Assembly (NCBI GenBank): GCA_005888865.1
Contig: VBCL01000168.1
Coordinates: 1 to 7,772 of the forward strand
Length of the DNA stretch: 7,772 nucleotides
Source of the DNA: Betaproteobacteria bacterium
GTDB lineage: Bacteria > Pseudomonadota > Gammaproteobacteria > Burkholderiales > Casimicrobiaceae
Reading direction: 5' to 3'
Part shown: one piece after another, positions 1 through 6,382 of the stretch
Layout of the letters: every line of letters starts with the position of its first letter
How positions within the stretch are numbered: the stretch's first letter is position 1
Notes under the pieces: model-generated
Databases searched by the model: none
Seen by the model: the letters and a program-made list of their open reading frames with translations, nothing else
What the model was told of the DNA's origin: nothing
Translations under genes and position numbers: made by a program

Positions 1-1
1 T

Positions 2-2638
2 CGCTTGCCTGCATCGATCGGCCAGCGCCTGGCCTGGATCGCAGCGCGCGTGCCCGGACGGACCGCGATCGTCGAAGGTGACGCGCAGGTCAGTTACGCA
101 CAACTCGATTCGAGGGCGACCGCGATCGCGCGTTGCATCCTCGCGGCGCCAGCCGCGGGACCGCAGTTTGTCTGCCTCCTGTTCGAGAACAGGATTCCCG
201 CGATCAAGGCGATTTTCGGTGCAGCGAAGTCTGGCCGCGCCTACGTTCCGCTCGATGCCGGTGATCCGGACGAGCGTCTGCGCTTCATCCTTCGGGACAG
301 CGAACCGGTTGCGCTGCTCACCGAAAGCACACTTCTCGAGCGCGGACGCTCCCTCGTTCCGCCCGGCTGCTCGGTCATCGATATCGGCACTCTGGACCGC
401 CATGCATCGGCGGACCCGCTGCCGCATATCGACCCCGATAGTCTGGCCAATCTCTACTACACGTCGGGCTCCACGGGAGCACCGAAGGGAGTCTGCCAGA
501 CGTACCGCAACGTCCTGTTTTTCGCCGACGCTTACGCGAAGACGCTGCGCCTCGGCGAAACGGATCGCCTCTCGCTGTTGTATACGCTGAGCTTCAGCGC
601 ATCGATGATGGATATCTTCAGCGGATTGCTGAACGGGGCCACGCTCTACGCCTTCGACGTCCGGCGTGAAGGCGTCGCGTCGCTCGGACAATGGCTCGAT
701 CGCGAGCGAATCAGCGTGCTTCATTGCGTTCCGACCGTCTTTCGAGGATTGTTCTGCGCCCTGGCGGCGGAGCGCAGGGTCGAACACCTGAGGGCGATCG
801 ATCTCGGTGGCGAAGCGGTATTCGACAGCGATGTCGAGCTGTTCCGGCGACATACCGGGGAGGACTGCATCCTCGTCAACCACCTGGCGGCCACCGAAGC
901 GAACGTCATCGCGCAGCACGTCATCGAGCACGGCGGCCCGCTCGCCGCCCACGGAATTCTTCCGGTCGGTCGCAGTCCGCAAGGGTTGTGTGTCAAGACC
1001 GTGCGCGAGGATGGCGCCGAAACGGATGTAGACGAGGTCGGCAGCATCGTCGTGTCGAGCGCTCATGTCAGTCCCGGATACTGGCGGCGCCCCGAGCTCG
1101 ACGCCGCCGCGTTCTCGACCGATGCGACCGAGCCGGGCGAAAGACGCTATCGCACCGGCGATCTCGGGCGTATCGACCCCGAGGGCAACCTCCACTTCCT
1201 CGGACGCCAGGGCAGTCGAATCAAGATTCGCGGACAGTCGATCGATCCGTCGGAGGTCGAGGCCGCGCTTGCGGCGTGCCCAGGCGTGGTCAAATCGGCG
1301 GTCATCGCGGTGAGCGACGGGCCGCAGTCGGAGCCCGACCAGCTCGTCGCTTATCTGGTCGTCGACGAGAACGCCGAGCGCAGCCCCCTGTCGATTCGCC
1401 GCCGCCTTGCGACGCGACTTCCTTCGTACATGCTGCCGAGCGCGTTTGTCTTCGTTGAAGCGCTGCCGCTGACCGCCACGGGGAAGATCGATCGCAACGC
1501 GCTTTCTACGATTGCTCCGGCGCTCGACCGGGATCGGTTCATCGATCCGCCGCGCGACGAGGTCGAACGTGCGGTGGCTGAAATATTTCAGACGCTGCTC
1601 AAGCAGGCTCCGGTGGGACGTGACGACGATTTCTTCCTGCTGGGCGGCGACTCGCTTTCGCTGGTCGAGATGCAGACGCGCCTGCTCGAGCAATTCGGAG
1701 TGAGCTTGTCGAAGATCCACGAGGATGCGACCGTCGCCGGCATCGCCGCGAATATCGACCGGGGCCGTCAGAGCGCGCCGGGGCCCGCAGAAGCGATGCC
1801 GGTCCTGTTTGCGATCAAGGAGTCGGGCAGCGCGCCGCCGCTCTTCCTCGTTCACGGCAGGTTGGGGCAGGCGTTCGTCAGCCCGCAGTTCCTGAGTCTG
1901 CTCGGCGACGATCTTCCGGTCTGGGCGTTCCAGGCCCGGGGACTGGATGGATTGCACGAGCCGCATGCGACGATCGAGGCGATGGCGGCCGATTACGTCA
2001 GCGCAATCCGGGAGCGGCGCCCGAGGGGACCGTACTTTCTGGCCGCGCTGTGCGCCGGGACGTTGATCGCGAACGTCATGGCGCGCATGCTGCGTGAGGC
2101 GGGCGAGCCGGTGCTTCCGTTACTGCTGTTCGATCCGCCGGAGCGACGGCTGCGGGCAACGGTGACCGAGGAGAGCCTGCTCTTCCGGATCCAGGCGCGC
2201 AAAGCCGAGGGCCGTTTCCTGACGCCGATCGATGATCCGAAATACGCCACTGCGGCGGTACGCACGGCCAAGGCGTTCGAAGAGGCGATCTGGAACCACG
2301 AGCCTCAGACCTACGACGGCCCGGTGCTGATGCTGTCGAGCGGCCAGCGCATGAAGGGCACGGATTCGCCTTATCTGAAGAAGCTCTTCACCGGCAAGCT
2401 CCAGCGGTTCCAAGTCGGCGCCACCCACGCCGAAGCGCTGGATGCGCGAAACCCCGTATTCGCCGAGCACCTGGCACGATGCCTCGCCACGATTCTCGAC
2501 GCGGCGCGTGAGCTCGAGGCGCCGGTAAATTCGCAGTCGGCGGGTGTCGAGCGCCGCAGCGGGTCCGCGGCGTCCTACAGGGGCAGCGAACGTCGGCTCC
2601 ACCCCACCGCGTCGTTCGAAGGACGGGGCAAGGCGTAG
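2..2638 (+). CDS. Stand-alone NRPS-like A-T-TE protein, 5' end outside window or at the edge
   Basis: This protein should activate a carboxylic acid as an adenylate, load it on its own carrier domain and release it through a thioesterase. Numbering is from the TTG at base 5 (877 residues). The frame stays open to the left edge, so the true start may lie outside. Adenylation domain, about 5-500: A3 P-loop SGSTGAPKG (154-162), A7 YRTGDLGRI (382-390), A8 GRQGSRIKIRG (400-410), and A10 Lys494 in TATGKIDRNAL. Carrier domain, about 515-590: LGGDS, with Ser550 as the phosphopantetheine site. Thioesterase, about 600-835: FLVHG (614-618), nucleophile elbow ALCAG with Cys683 instead of Ser, Asp710 and His808 (GATHAE). 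A basic, Ser/Gly/Arg-rich tail (838-877) follows. There is no condensation domain. The pocket residue matching GrsA Asp235 is Ser198, so an alpha-amino acid substrate is unlikely. A5 reads NHLAATE instead of the usual NxYGPTE. The domain calls are sure; the product is unknown. Confidence 0.93.
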   Translation, partial: RLPASIGQRLAWIAARVPGRTAIVEGDAQVSYAQLDSRATAIARCILAAPAAGPQFVCLLFENRIPAIKAIFGAAKSGRAYVPLDAGDPDERLRFILRDSEPVALLTESTLLERGRSLVPPGCSVIDIGTLDRHASADPLPHIDPDSLANLYYTSGSTGAPKGVCQTYRNVLFFADAYAKTLRLGETDRLSLLYTLSFSASMMDIFSGLLNGATLYAFDVRREGVASLGQWLDRERISVLHCVPTVFRGLFCALAAERRVEHLRAIDLGGEAVFDSDVELFRRHTGEDCILVNHLAATEANVIAQHVIEHGGPLAAHGILPVGRSPQGLCVKTVREDGAETDVDEVGSIVVSSAHVSPGYWRRPELDAAAFSTDATEPGERRYRTGDLGRIDPEGNLHFLGRQGSRIKIRGQSIDPSEVEAALAACPGVVKSAVIAVSDGPQSEPDQLVAYLVVDENAERSPLSIRRRLATRLPSYMLPSAFVFVEALPLTATGKIDRNALSTIAPALDRDRFIDPPRDEVERAVAEIFQTLLKQAPVGRDDDFFLLGGDSLSLVEMQTRLLEQFGVSLSKIHEDATVAGIAANIDRGRQSAPGPAEAMPVLFAIKESGSAPPLFLVHGRLGQAFVSPQFLSLLGDDLPVWAFQARGLDGLHEPHATIEAMAADYVSAIRERRPRGPYFLAALCAGTLIANVMARMLREAGEPVLPLLLFDPPERRLRATVTEESLLFRIQARKAEGRFLTPIDDPKYATAAVRTAKAFEEAIWNHEPQTYDGPVLMLSSGQRMKGTDSPYLKKLFTGKLQRFQVGATHAEALDARNPVFAEHLARCLATILDAARELEAPVNSQSAGVERRSGSAASYRGSERRLHPTASFEGRGKA

Positions 2639-2652
2639 CGGCCAGGCGCCTT
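2630..2652. terminator. Candidate hairpin between convergent stop codons
   Basis: AAGGCG (2630-2635) and CGCCTT (2647-2652) form a 6-bp inverted repeat around an 11-base loop. It contains the TAG of the synthetase and overlaps the TAA of the permease. The position suits a bidirectional terminator for two convergent genes. The stem is short and no T-run follows on either strand, so this is weak. Confidence 0.25.
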
Positions 2653-3943
2653 ACCTCCGGATGCGACGCGCGAGCATGCCGAGTCCGGCGATGGCGATGA
2701 GCGCTGCAGGTAATCCGACCGCCCAGCGCTCGCGCGTCCGCGCTTTGCTTCGCAGCACGTCCTGCACGAATCGCTCGCCGCGCGCCATCTCGTTGAAGCT
2801 CTGCTGATAGGAGGCGATGCGGCGGATCTCGTCATCGGGCAACGGCACGCCTTCGTAGCGCGCGGACTTCTCCCTGGCGTTGAGCCGGTCGACTTCGGCC
2901 TGGAAGCGCACGCTATCGCGGCCCGCGCTCTCGTAGATATCGCGATCGCCCGCGCTGAGAAAGTGCTCGGGTCCGAAACCGGTTGCGACCTCGAACATCG
3001 AAACCAGCGGCTGATCGGCGGCGGGGTTGAAGATCAACCACAGGCTCGACGCCAGGACGACCGCCATCGCGGAAGCGATCACGCTCCGCGCGGCGATGCG
3101 CCGGTTCGCAGCCCGCCGCGCCGCATCGACGAACACCAGCGCTTTGGCGAGTCCGGCAATCAACAGCGCGATCGCGAACGCCGCGACCATCGCGGCACCG
3201 GTCGGCAGATCGAGGACGTACGAGCCGGCGAGGCCGGCAGCGCTGGCGACGATGCCGGCGATCCAGGCGATCGTCAGGATGACGGAGACCTGACGCGAGA
3301 AGATCGTGCCGATGACCGCAGGCACGATCAGGAAACTGAAGACGAGCAGCACGCCGGCGGTCGTGACCGAGCTCGTCACCACGATCCCGAACGAGAGGAA
3401 GAACACGAAATCCCAGACCGACACCGCGATCGCACTCTGTCCCTGCGGTCGGGACGCGCTCGACACCGCAAGGAGCGGTCGGCGCAGCCACCAGTGCAGC
3501 GCGCCGATCGCGGCGTAGAGCGCGGTGAATTTCGCGAGGTCCGCAGGACCCACGGTGAGAATGCTGCCGATCAGGATCCGCTTGACGTGCTCTGCGCCTT
3601 GCGGCGAGCGGTCGACCACCAGGATCGTGGCCGCGGTCGCGACGACGTAGAGGATGCCCACGAACGCCTCGCGACTCACATAGCGCGCGACGCCGCGAGA
3701 GAGCGTGAGAAGCGCCGCGCCGATGGCCGTGAACACGAGCGCATAACCGAAACCTGCCGCGCTGGTCGGCGCGTACCCGTTCGCGAAGGCCACCGTCGCG
3801 CCCAGCGCCGAGAGCTGCGCGAGCGCGAGATCGGCGAAGACGACGTTCCGGCGCAACACATGAACGCCGAAGTAGGCGTGAATCAGGACGAAAACGACCG
3901 CCGCCGCGAAGGGCAGCAGGAGCAGCGACAGCGCGTCTTCCAT
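2651..3943 (-). CDS. Zinc/manganese-type ABC transporter permease (ZnuB/ABC-3 family) with C-terminal extension
   Basis: This is an inner-membrane permease for divalent metal import, 430 residues. Residues 1-272 look like a complete ABC-3 permease, with about eight hydrophobic segments. They include the family signature near the first loop (RNVVFADLALAQLSALGA, 32-49) and hydrophobic stretches around 5-27, 64-84, 92-110, 136-152, 174-214, 221-243 and 249-272. Family members usually stop near 260-290 residues. Here a further hydrophobic helix (about 286-305) leads to a charged region of about 100 residues (306-407) and a last helix (408-425) ending in RRIRR. By the positive-inside rule the charged region is probably periplasmic, although RSKARTRER before the last helix fits this poorly. 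The ATG lies 5 bases after the stop of the substrate-binding protein with no clear ribosome binding site, which suggests translational coupling. No ATPase gene adjoins it. The metal (Zn, Mn or Fe) cannot be read from the permease. Confidence 0.9.
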   Translation of the reverse strand: MEDALSLLLLPFAAAVVFVLIHAYFGVHVLRRNVVFADLALAQLSALGATVAFANGYAPTSAAGFGYALVFTAIGAALLTLSRGVARYVSREAFVGILYVVATAATILVVDRSPQGAEHVKRILIGSILTVGPADLAKFTALYAAIGALHWWLRRPLLAVSSASRPQGQSAIAVSVWDFVFFLSFGIVVTSSVTTAGVLLVFSFLIVPAVIGTIFSRQVSVILTIAWIAGIVASAAGLAGSYVLDLPTGAAMVAAFAIALLIAGLAKALVFVDAARRAANRRIAARSVIASAMAVVLASSLWLIFNPAADQPLVSMFEVATGFGPEHFLSAGDRDIYESAGRDSVRFQAEVDRLNAREKSARYEGVPLPDDEIRRIASYQQSFNEMARGERFVQDVLRSKARTRERWAVGLPAALIAIAGLGMLARRIRR

Positions 3944-3948
3944 CGCCG

Positions 3949-4866
3949 TTATTGTGGCCGCGCGCCGAGCGCACGGGCGAGCGTCGTCACGTTGAGCTCC
4001 AACAGCGCGAAGTAATCCTCGGTGTGCGGCACGCTGCCGACCGAGGTGGCGAGGCGCACAAATGGAATGCCGAGCTTTTGCGCGAGCAGGCGCGACGCGT
4101 CCTCCGGCTCGTACGGCTCGTGCACGATGGCGCGCACGCCTGCCTTGCGTCCCTCGGCGATGAGGTGAGCGAGATGCGCGGGACTCGGTGCGACACCTGG
4201 CTTGGGCTCGACGAAGTCGACGATATCGAGGCGGAAGCGGCGCGCGAAGTAGGGCCAGGAATTGTGGTAGGCGATGAGCTTCACGCCCGCGAACGGTGCC
4301 AGTGATTCATCCCAGCGCTTGCGGCGCACCTCGAGCTCCGCGAGGAAACGCTCGCGATTAGTGACGAAGGCGTCGCGCTCCGCGGGCGCGACGCGAGCGA
4401 GCGCCTCGACAATGCCCGCCGTGACGATGATGGCATTCCCGGGATCGAGCCAGTAATGCGGGTTGGCCACACCGTGCGCATGGCCCCCTTCGTTGACCAC
4501 ACTCTGACCGCGGATCTCGAGGAGCGGAATGCCCACCGAGGCGTCGACGTAACCTTCGCCGCCGCGCATCAGCCGCTTGTCGCCGACCTGAGCGAGAAGC
4601 GTGTCGAGCCAGAAATCGTAGCCGAGCCCGACGCGCACCAATAGATTCGCATGACGCACCTTGTCGATGTCGCCGGGTCGAGGCTCGAAGGCTTCCGGAT
4701 CGGTCGCGGCCGGTACGATCGTCTCGACGGCGACATGCTCACCGCCGACCGCCGCGACCAGCGCCGCCATGTCGGTCGTGGCGGCGACCACGCGCACGGC
4801 GGCGAGCGCCGGAGCGGCGATCATGACGGCCGCTGCCAGCGCCAAGCCGAGCCATCCGGCCCGCAC
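3949..4866 (-). CDS. Zinc/manganese-type ABC transporter substrate-binding protein (ZnuA-like), GTG start
   Basis: This is a periplasmic metal-binding protein of the cluster A-I (ZnuA/PsaA) type, 305 residues, that hands metal to the permease encoded next. I chose the GTG at 4866-4864 because it gives an ideal signal peptide (Arg near the start, hydrophobic core, cleavage after APALA at about residue 23) and lies 5 bases after the upstream stop. The frame remains open further upstream but there only overlaps the amidase gene. Ligand positions: NPHYWLDP gives His137 and AYHNSWPYF gives His201. A short GHAHG (128-132) stands where relatives have a His-rich loop. The first expected ligand, His in the D-P-H motif (E. 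coli ZnuA His60), is Glu58 here (DPEAFEP). Other family-like stretches are VEPKPGVAPSPAHL and the C-terminal ATSVG. No Shine-Dalgarno is visible, so translation probably depends on ribosomes finishing the amidase gene. Confidence 0.9.
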   Translation of the reverse strand: MRAGWLGLALAAAVMIAAPALAAVRVVAATTDMAALVAAVGGEHVAVETIVPAATDPEAFEPRPGDIDKVRHANLLVRVGLGYDFWLDTLLAQVGDKRLMRGGEGYVDASVGIPLLEIRGQSVVNEGGHAHGVANPHYWLDPGNAIIVTAGIVEALARVAPAERDAFVTNRERFLAELEVRRKRWDESLAPFAGVKLIAYHNSWPYFARRFRLDIVDFVEPKPGVAPSPAHLAHLIAEGRKAGVRAIVHEPYEPEDASRLLAQKLGIPFVRLATSVGSVPHTEDYFALLELNVTTLARALGARPQ

Positions 4867-4904
4867 GAGCTTTATTTGGAGGCGACCCAGGTGCTCTTCG
4901 GCAC

Positions 4905-5333
4905 GAGACAGTGCACCGCCTTCTGCGCGCCCGAGGGTGCCGCGAGCCGACAGTCCATCACCATGCTGGCGAGAGCGTAGGCGTCGAGCCGGGTCAATCC
5001 CTTCTGCTTCTCGAGGAGCTCGATCATCGCCCACGACGCGTCATCCATCGCCTTGTTGAGATCGGCGTCCTTGCCGACCGTCACCAGATAGGTCTTGTTC
5101 TCCGCCGCGGGGAGCGCCTCGATCGCACGCTTCTCCTTCGTATTCTTGGCGCTGAAGCAATGCAGGCCCTTGTTCACGTCCACGACCTGGGTCACGCGGC
5201 AGTCCCACGACGCCATCATCATCTTCTCCGCTGCGGCCTTGTCGATCTTGCGCTGCTCCATGAGGAACGTGGTCGTCTCCGCTTCGAGAATTTCGAGCGC
5301 CTTGTTGAGATCCTTGTCGATGCCGACCGTGAT
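4905..5333 (-). repeat. Tandem duplication of the amidase C-terminal unit (two 60-residue copies)
   Basis: Copy 1 (5333-5154) and copy 2 (5084-4905), 83 codons apart, align over 60 residues without a gap. I count 18 identical positions. They share a TVGxDxDLNKA start, a helix-rich middle, a DCR triplet and an HC dipeptide near the end. In other acetamidases I recall one such C-terminal unit. Each copy keeps two Cys at the same places, which could form disulfides in the periplasm. The copies have diverged far, so the duplication is old. Confidence 0.75.
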
Positions 5334-5712
5334 CCACGCGTCCTTGATTTCGACCCGCGGCCATTCGAGCTTCATATTCTTCAACACTTCGACCGTGACG
5401 CTCATCTCCTTATACGCAGTCTCGAGCGCGGTGAGGTTGATCTCGCCGTTGCCTTGCGCCGCGTGCGAATCGCCGGTCCACAGAAGCGCGCCCTTGACGA
5501 ACACCGGGACGTACAGCGTGCTGCCTTCGGTTTCGTCGCGGATGTCCATGTTGCCGGCGTAGCGTCCGGGCGGAACGGTGCTGTACTGCCCGGGCTCCGC
5601 GCGGGCGACGCCGAGCGTGCCGGGGAACGGCCGCAACGGAATCTCGATGCCCGGCGCGAACTCGGCGACCTTGCGCTCGAGGTCGAGATAGAAGTACTTC
5701 ACCTGGCCATCG

Positions 5713-5728
5713 GGGAACTCGGAAACTC
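5713..5728 (-). repeat. Near-perfect 8-base tandem repeat at the frameshift
   Basis: On the coding strand GAGTTTCC (5728-5721) is followed directly by GAGTTCCC (5720-5713), with one mismatch. Removing one unit restores the amidase frame as G-E-F-P-D-G-Q. Adding one C to the adjoining CCCC (5715-5712) also restores it, as G-E-F-P-S-S-P-D-G-Q. The sequence alone does not decide between them. Confidence 0.7.
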
Positions 5729-6088
5729 GCCGAACATCCCGGGCACGTTGAAGTTGGTGCCGTACGCTCGCGGCACGATCTTGTTGATGCGCACCTTGAG
5801 GACGTCGCCCGGCTCCGCGCCTTCGATGTAGACGGGGCCGGTGAGTGTGTGCGGTCCGCGGCCGGGGAAATCGGTTCGCAGCTTCTTGATCTGCTCGATC
5901 GTGGTGCCGGGCACGACCTGATTGTGCGAATGCATCATCGTCTCGAACACGATGGTGTCGCCGGAATTGACGTGCAGCACGGGCGGCTGTGCGTTGTTGA
6001 ACCAGCCCCACTGCGTCGTTTCCATGGTCGCGGGCAGAAGATGAACCTTGCCGGGGAAGTGCTTCGCTGGGACGACGCGAAGCTGCTC

Positions 6089-6114
6089 CTGCGCCGGCGT
6101 CGTCGCCGGCGCAG
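6089..6114. repeat. Perfect 11-bp inverted repeat with 4-base loop inside the amidase linker
   Basis: CTGCGCCGGCG (6089-6099) pairs fully with CGCCGGCGCAG (6104-6114) around a TCGT loop. It lies in the coding sequence for the S-A-P-A-T-T-P-A-Q linker, about 140-170 bases after the start codon. The mRNA could form a very stable hairpin there. The symmetric Ala-Pro codons may be the whole cause. Confidence 0.6.
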
Positions 6115-6264
6115 ACGGCTGCGCGGACGGTGCCTCGGGCTGCGTCGATGCCGGCAGTGACGGTTGCGGAGCAGGCGTCTGCTGCGCTCCCACCGGTGCG
6201 ACCATCAACGACAATGCGGAAGCGACGATTGCCACCGCGTAAGATCGAATGGACATCGGTATCT

Positions 6265-6272
6265 ACCTCCCT
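6265..6272 (-). promoter_or_regulatory. Ribosome binding site of the amidase gene
   Basis: AGGGAGGT on the - strand lies 8 bases before the ATG at 6256-6254. It is a strong Shine-Dalgarno match, the only clear one in the three-gene run, and it fixes the start used for the signal peptide. Confidence 0.75.
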
Positions 6273-6311
6273 GGTCGCGATCGGTCCAGGCGGCCCTGTC
6301 CGAGGAGGACA

Positions 6312-6340
6312 ATGTTAACAGCGGTCAGGGTGGCGGCCAA
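6312..6340 (-). promoter_or_regulatory. Candidate sigma-70-like promoter for the amidase/metal transporter run
   Basis: On the - strand TTGGCC (6340-6335) and TAACAT (6317-6312) are separated by 17 bases and would start transcription about 50 bases before the amidase ATG. The match is partial (three and four of six bases). The -10 overlaps the palindrome TGTTAACA (6313-6320), which could hold a regulator. Confidence 0.3.
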
Positions 6341-6351
6341 CGCGGGACGGC

Positions 6352-6370
6352 CGCTGTCGGCCCAACAGCG
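6352..6370. repeat. Short inverted repeat between the LysR gene and the amidase gene
   Basis: CGCTGT (6352-6357) and ACAGCG (6365-6370) are inverted around 7 bases. The element sits just past the LysR stop and upstream of the candidate promoter. AACAGCG occurs again at 6317-6323 (read TAACAGCG on the + strand). It may be a weak terminator for the LysR gene or part of an operator. No T-run follows. Confidence 0.25.
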
Positions 6371-6382
6371 TACATTTGTCGA

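Larger units (their letters stand above)
4872..6256 (-). pseudogene. Secreted acetamidase/formamidase family protein, split by a frameshift
   Basis: The gene begins at ATG 6256 with a good ribosome binding site. Frame one gives a signal peptide (1-24, cut after APVGA), a Pro/Ala/Gln-rich linker (25-57) and the N-terminal amidase region: HVNSGDTIVFET (95-106), GPHTLTGPVYIEGAEPGDVL (134-153) and NVPGMFGEFP (170-179). It then stops at 5699. The family continues in the next frame from about 5720: EFPDGQVKYFYLDL, then the hallmark GDSHAAQGNGE (180-190 of that frame), ending at TAA 4872. Mended, the product is about 460 residues. The FmdA/AmdA family hydrolyses formamide or short amides to acid and ammonia. 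Most members are cytoplasmic, so a secreted form may have another substrate. The C-terminal unit is present twice (see the repeat entry). The break lies in 5709-5728 and is either a lost C in the CCCC tract or an 8-base duplication. It may be a real mutation or a sequencing error; both halves keep good family sequence, so any mutation is recent. Confidence 0.85.

Noticed and set aside
2913..3974. 353-codon open frame on the - strand in another frame of the permease gene
   Set aside because: The product is Arg-rich and low in complexity, and it overlaps the well-supported permease completely.
2963..4015. 350-codon open frame on the + strand opposite the permease gene
   Set aside because: Its product is a run of Arg, Asp, Glu and Gly without any fold signal, as expected opposite a GC-rich membrane protein gene. 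The permease frame has clear family motifs.
4867..5034. Extended N-terminus of the binding protein from an ATG at 5034
   Set aside because: The extra 56 residues overlap the amidase gene and would bury the signal peptide. The GTG at 4866 gives a normal signal peptide and operon spacing.
5699..5730. Programmed -1 ribosomal frameshift joining the two amidase frames
   Set aside because: No X-XXY-YYZ slippery heptamer in the right frame is present, and the family does not need recoding. A mutation or read error is simpler.
4911..5831. 306-codon open frame on the + strand opposite the amidase gene
   Set aside because: It has no recognisable motif and spans the frameshift and both duplicated units on the other strand. 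It is explained as a shadow of the amidase codons.
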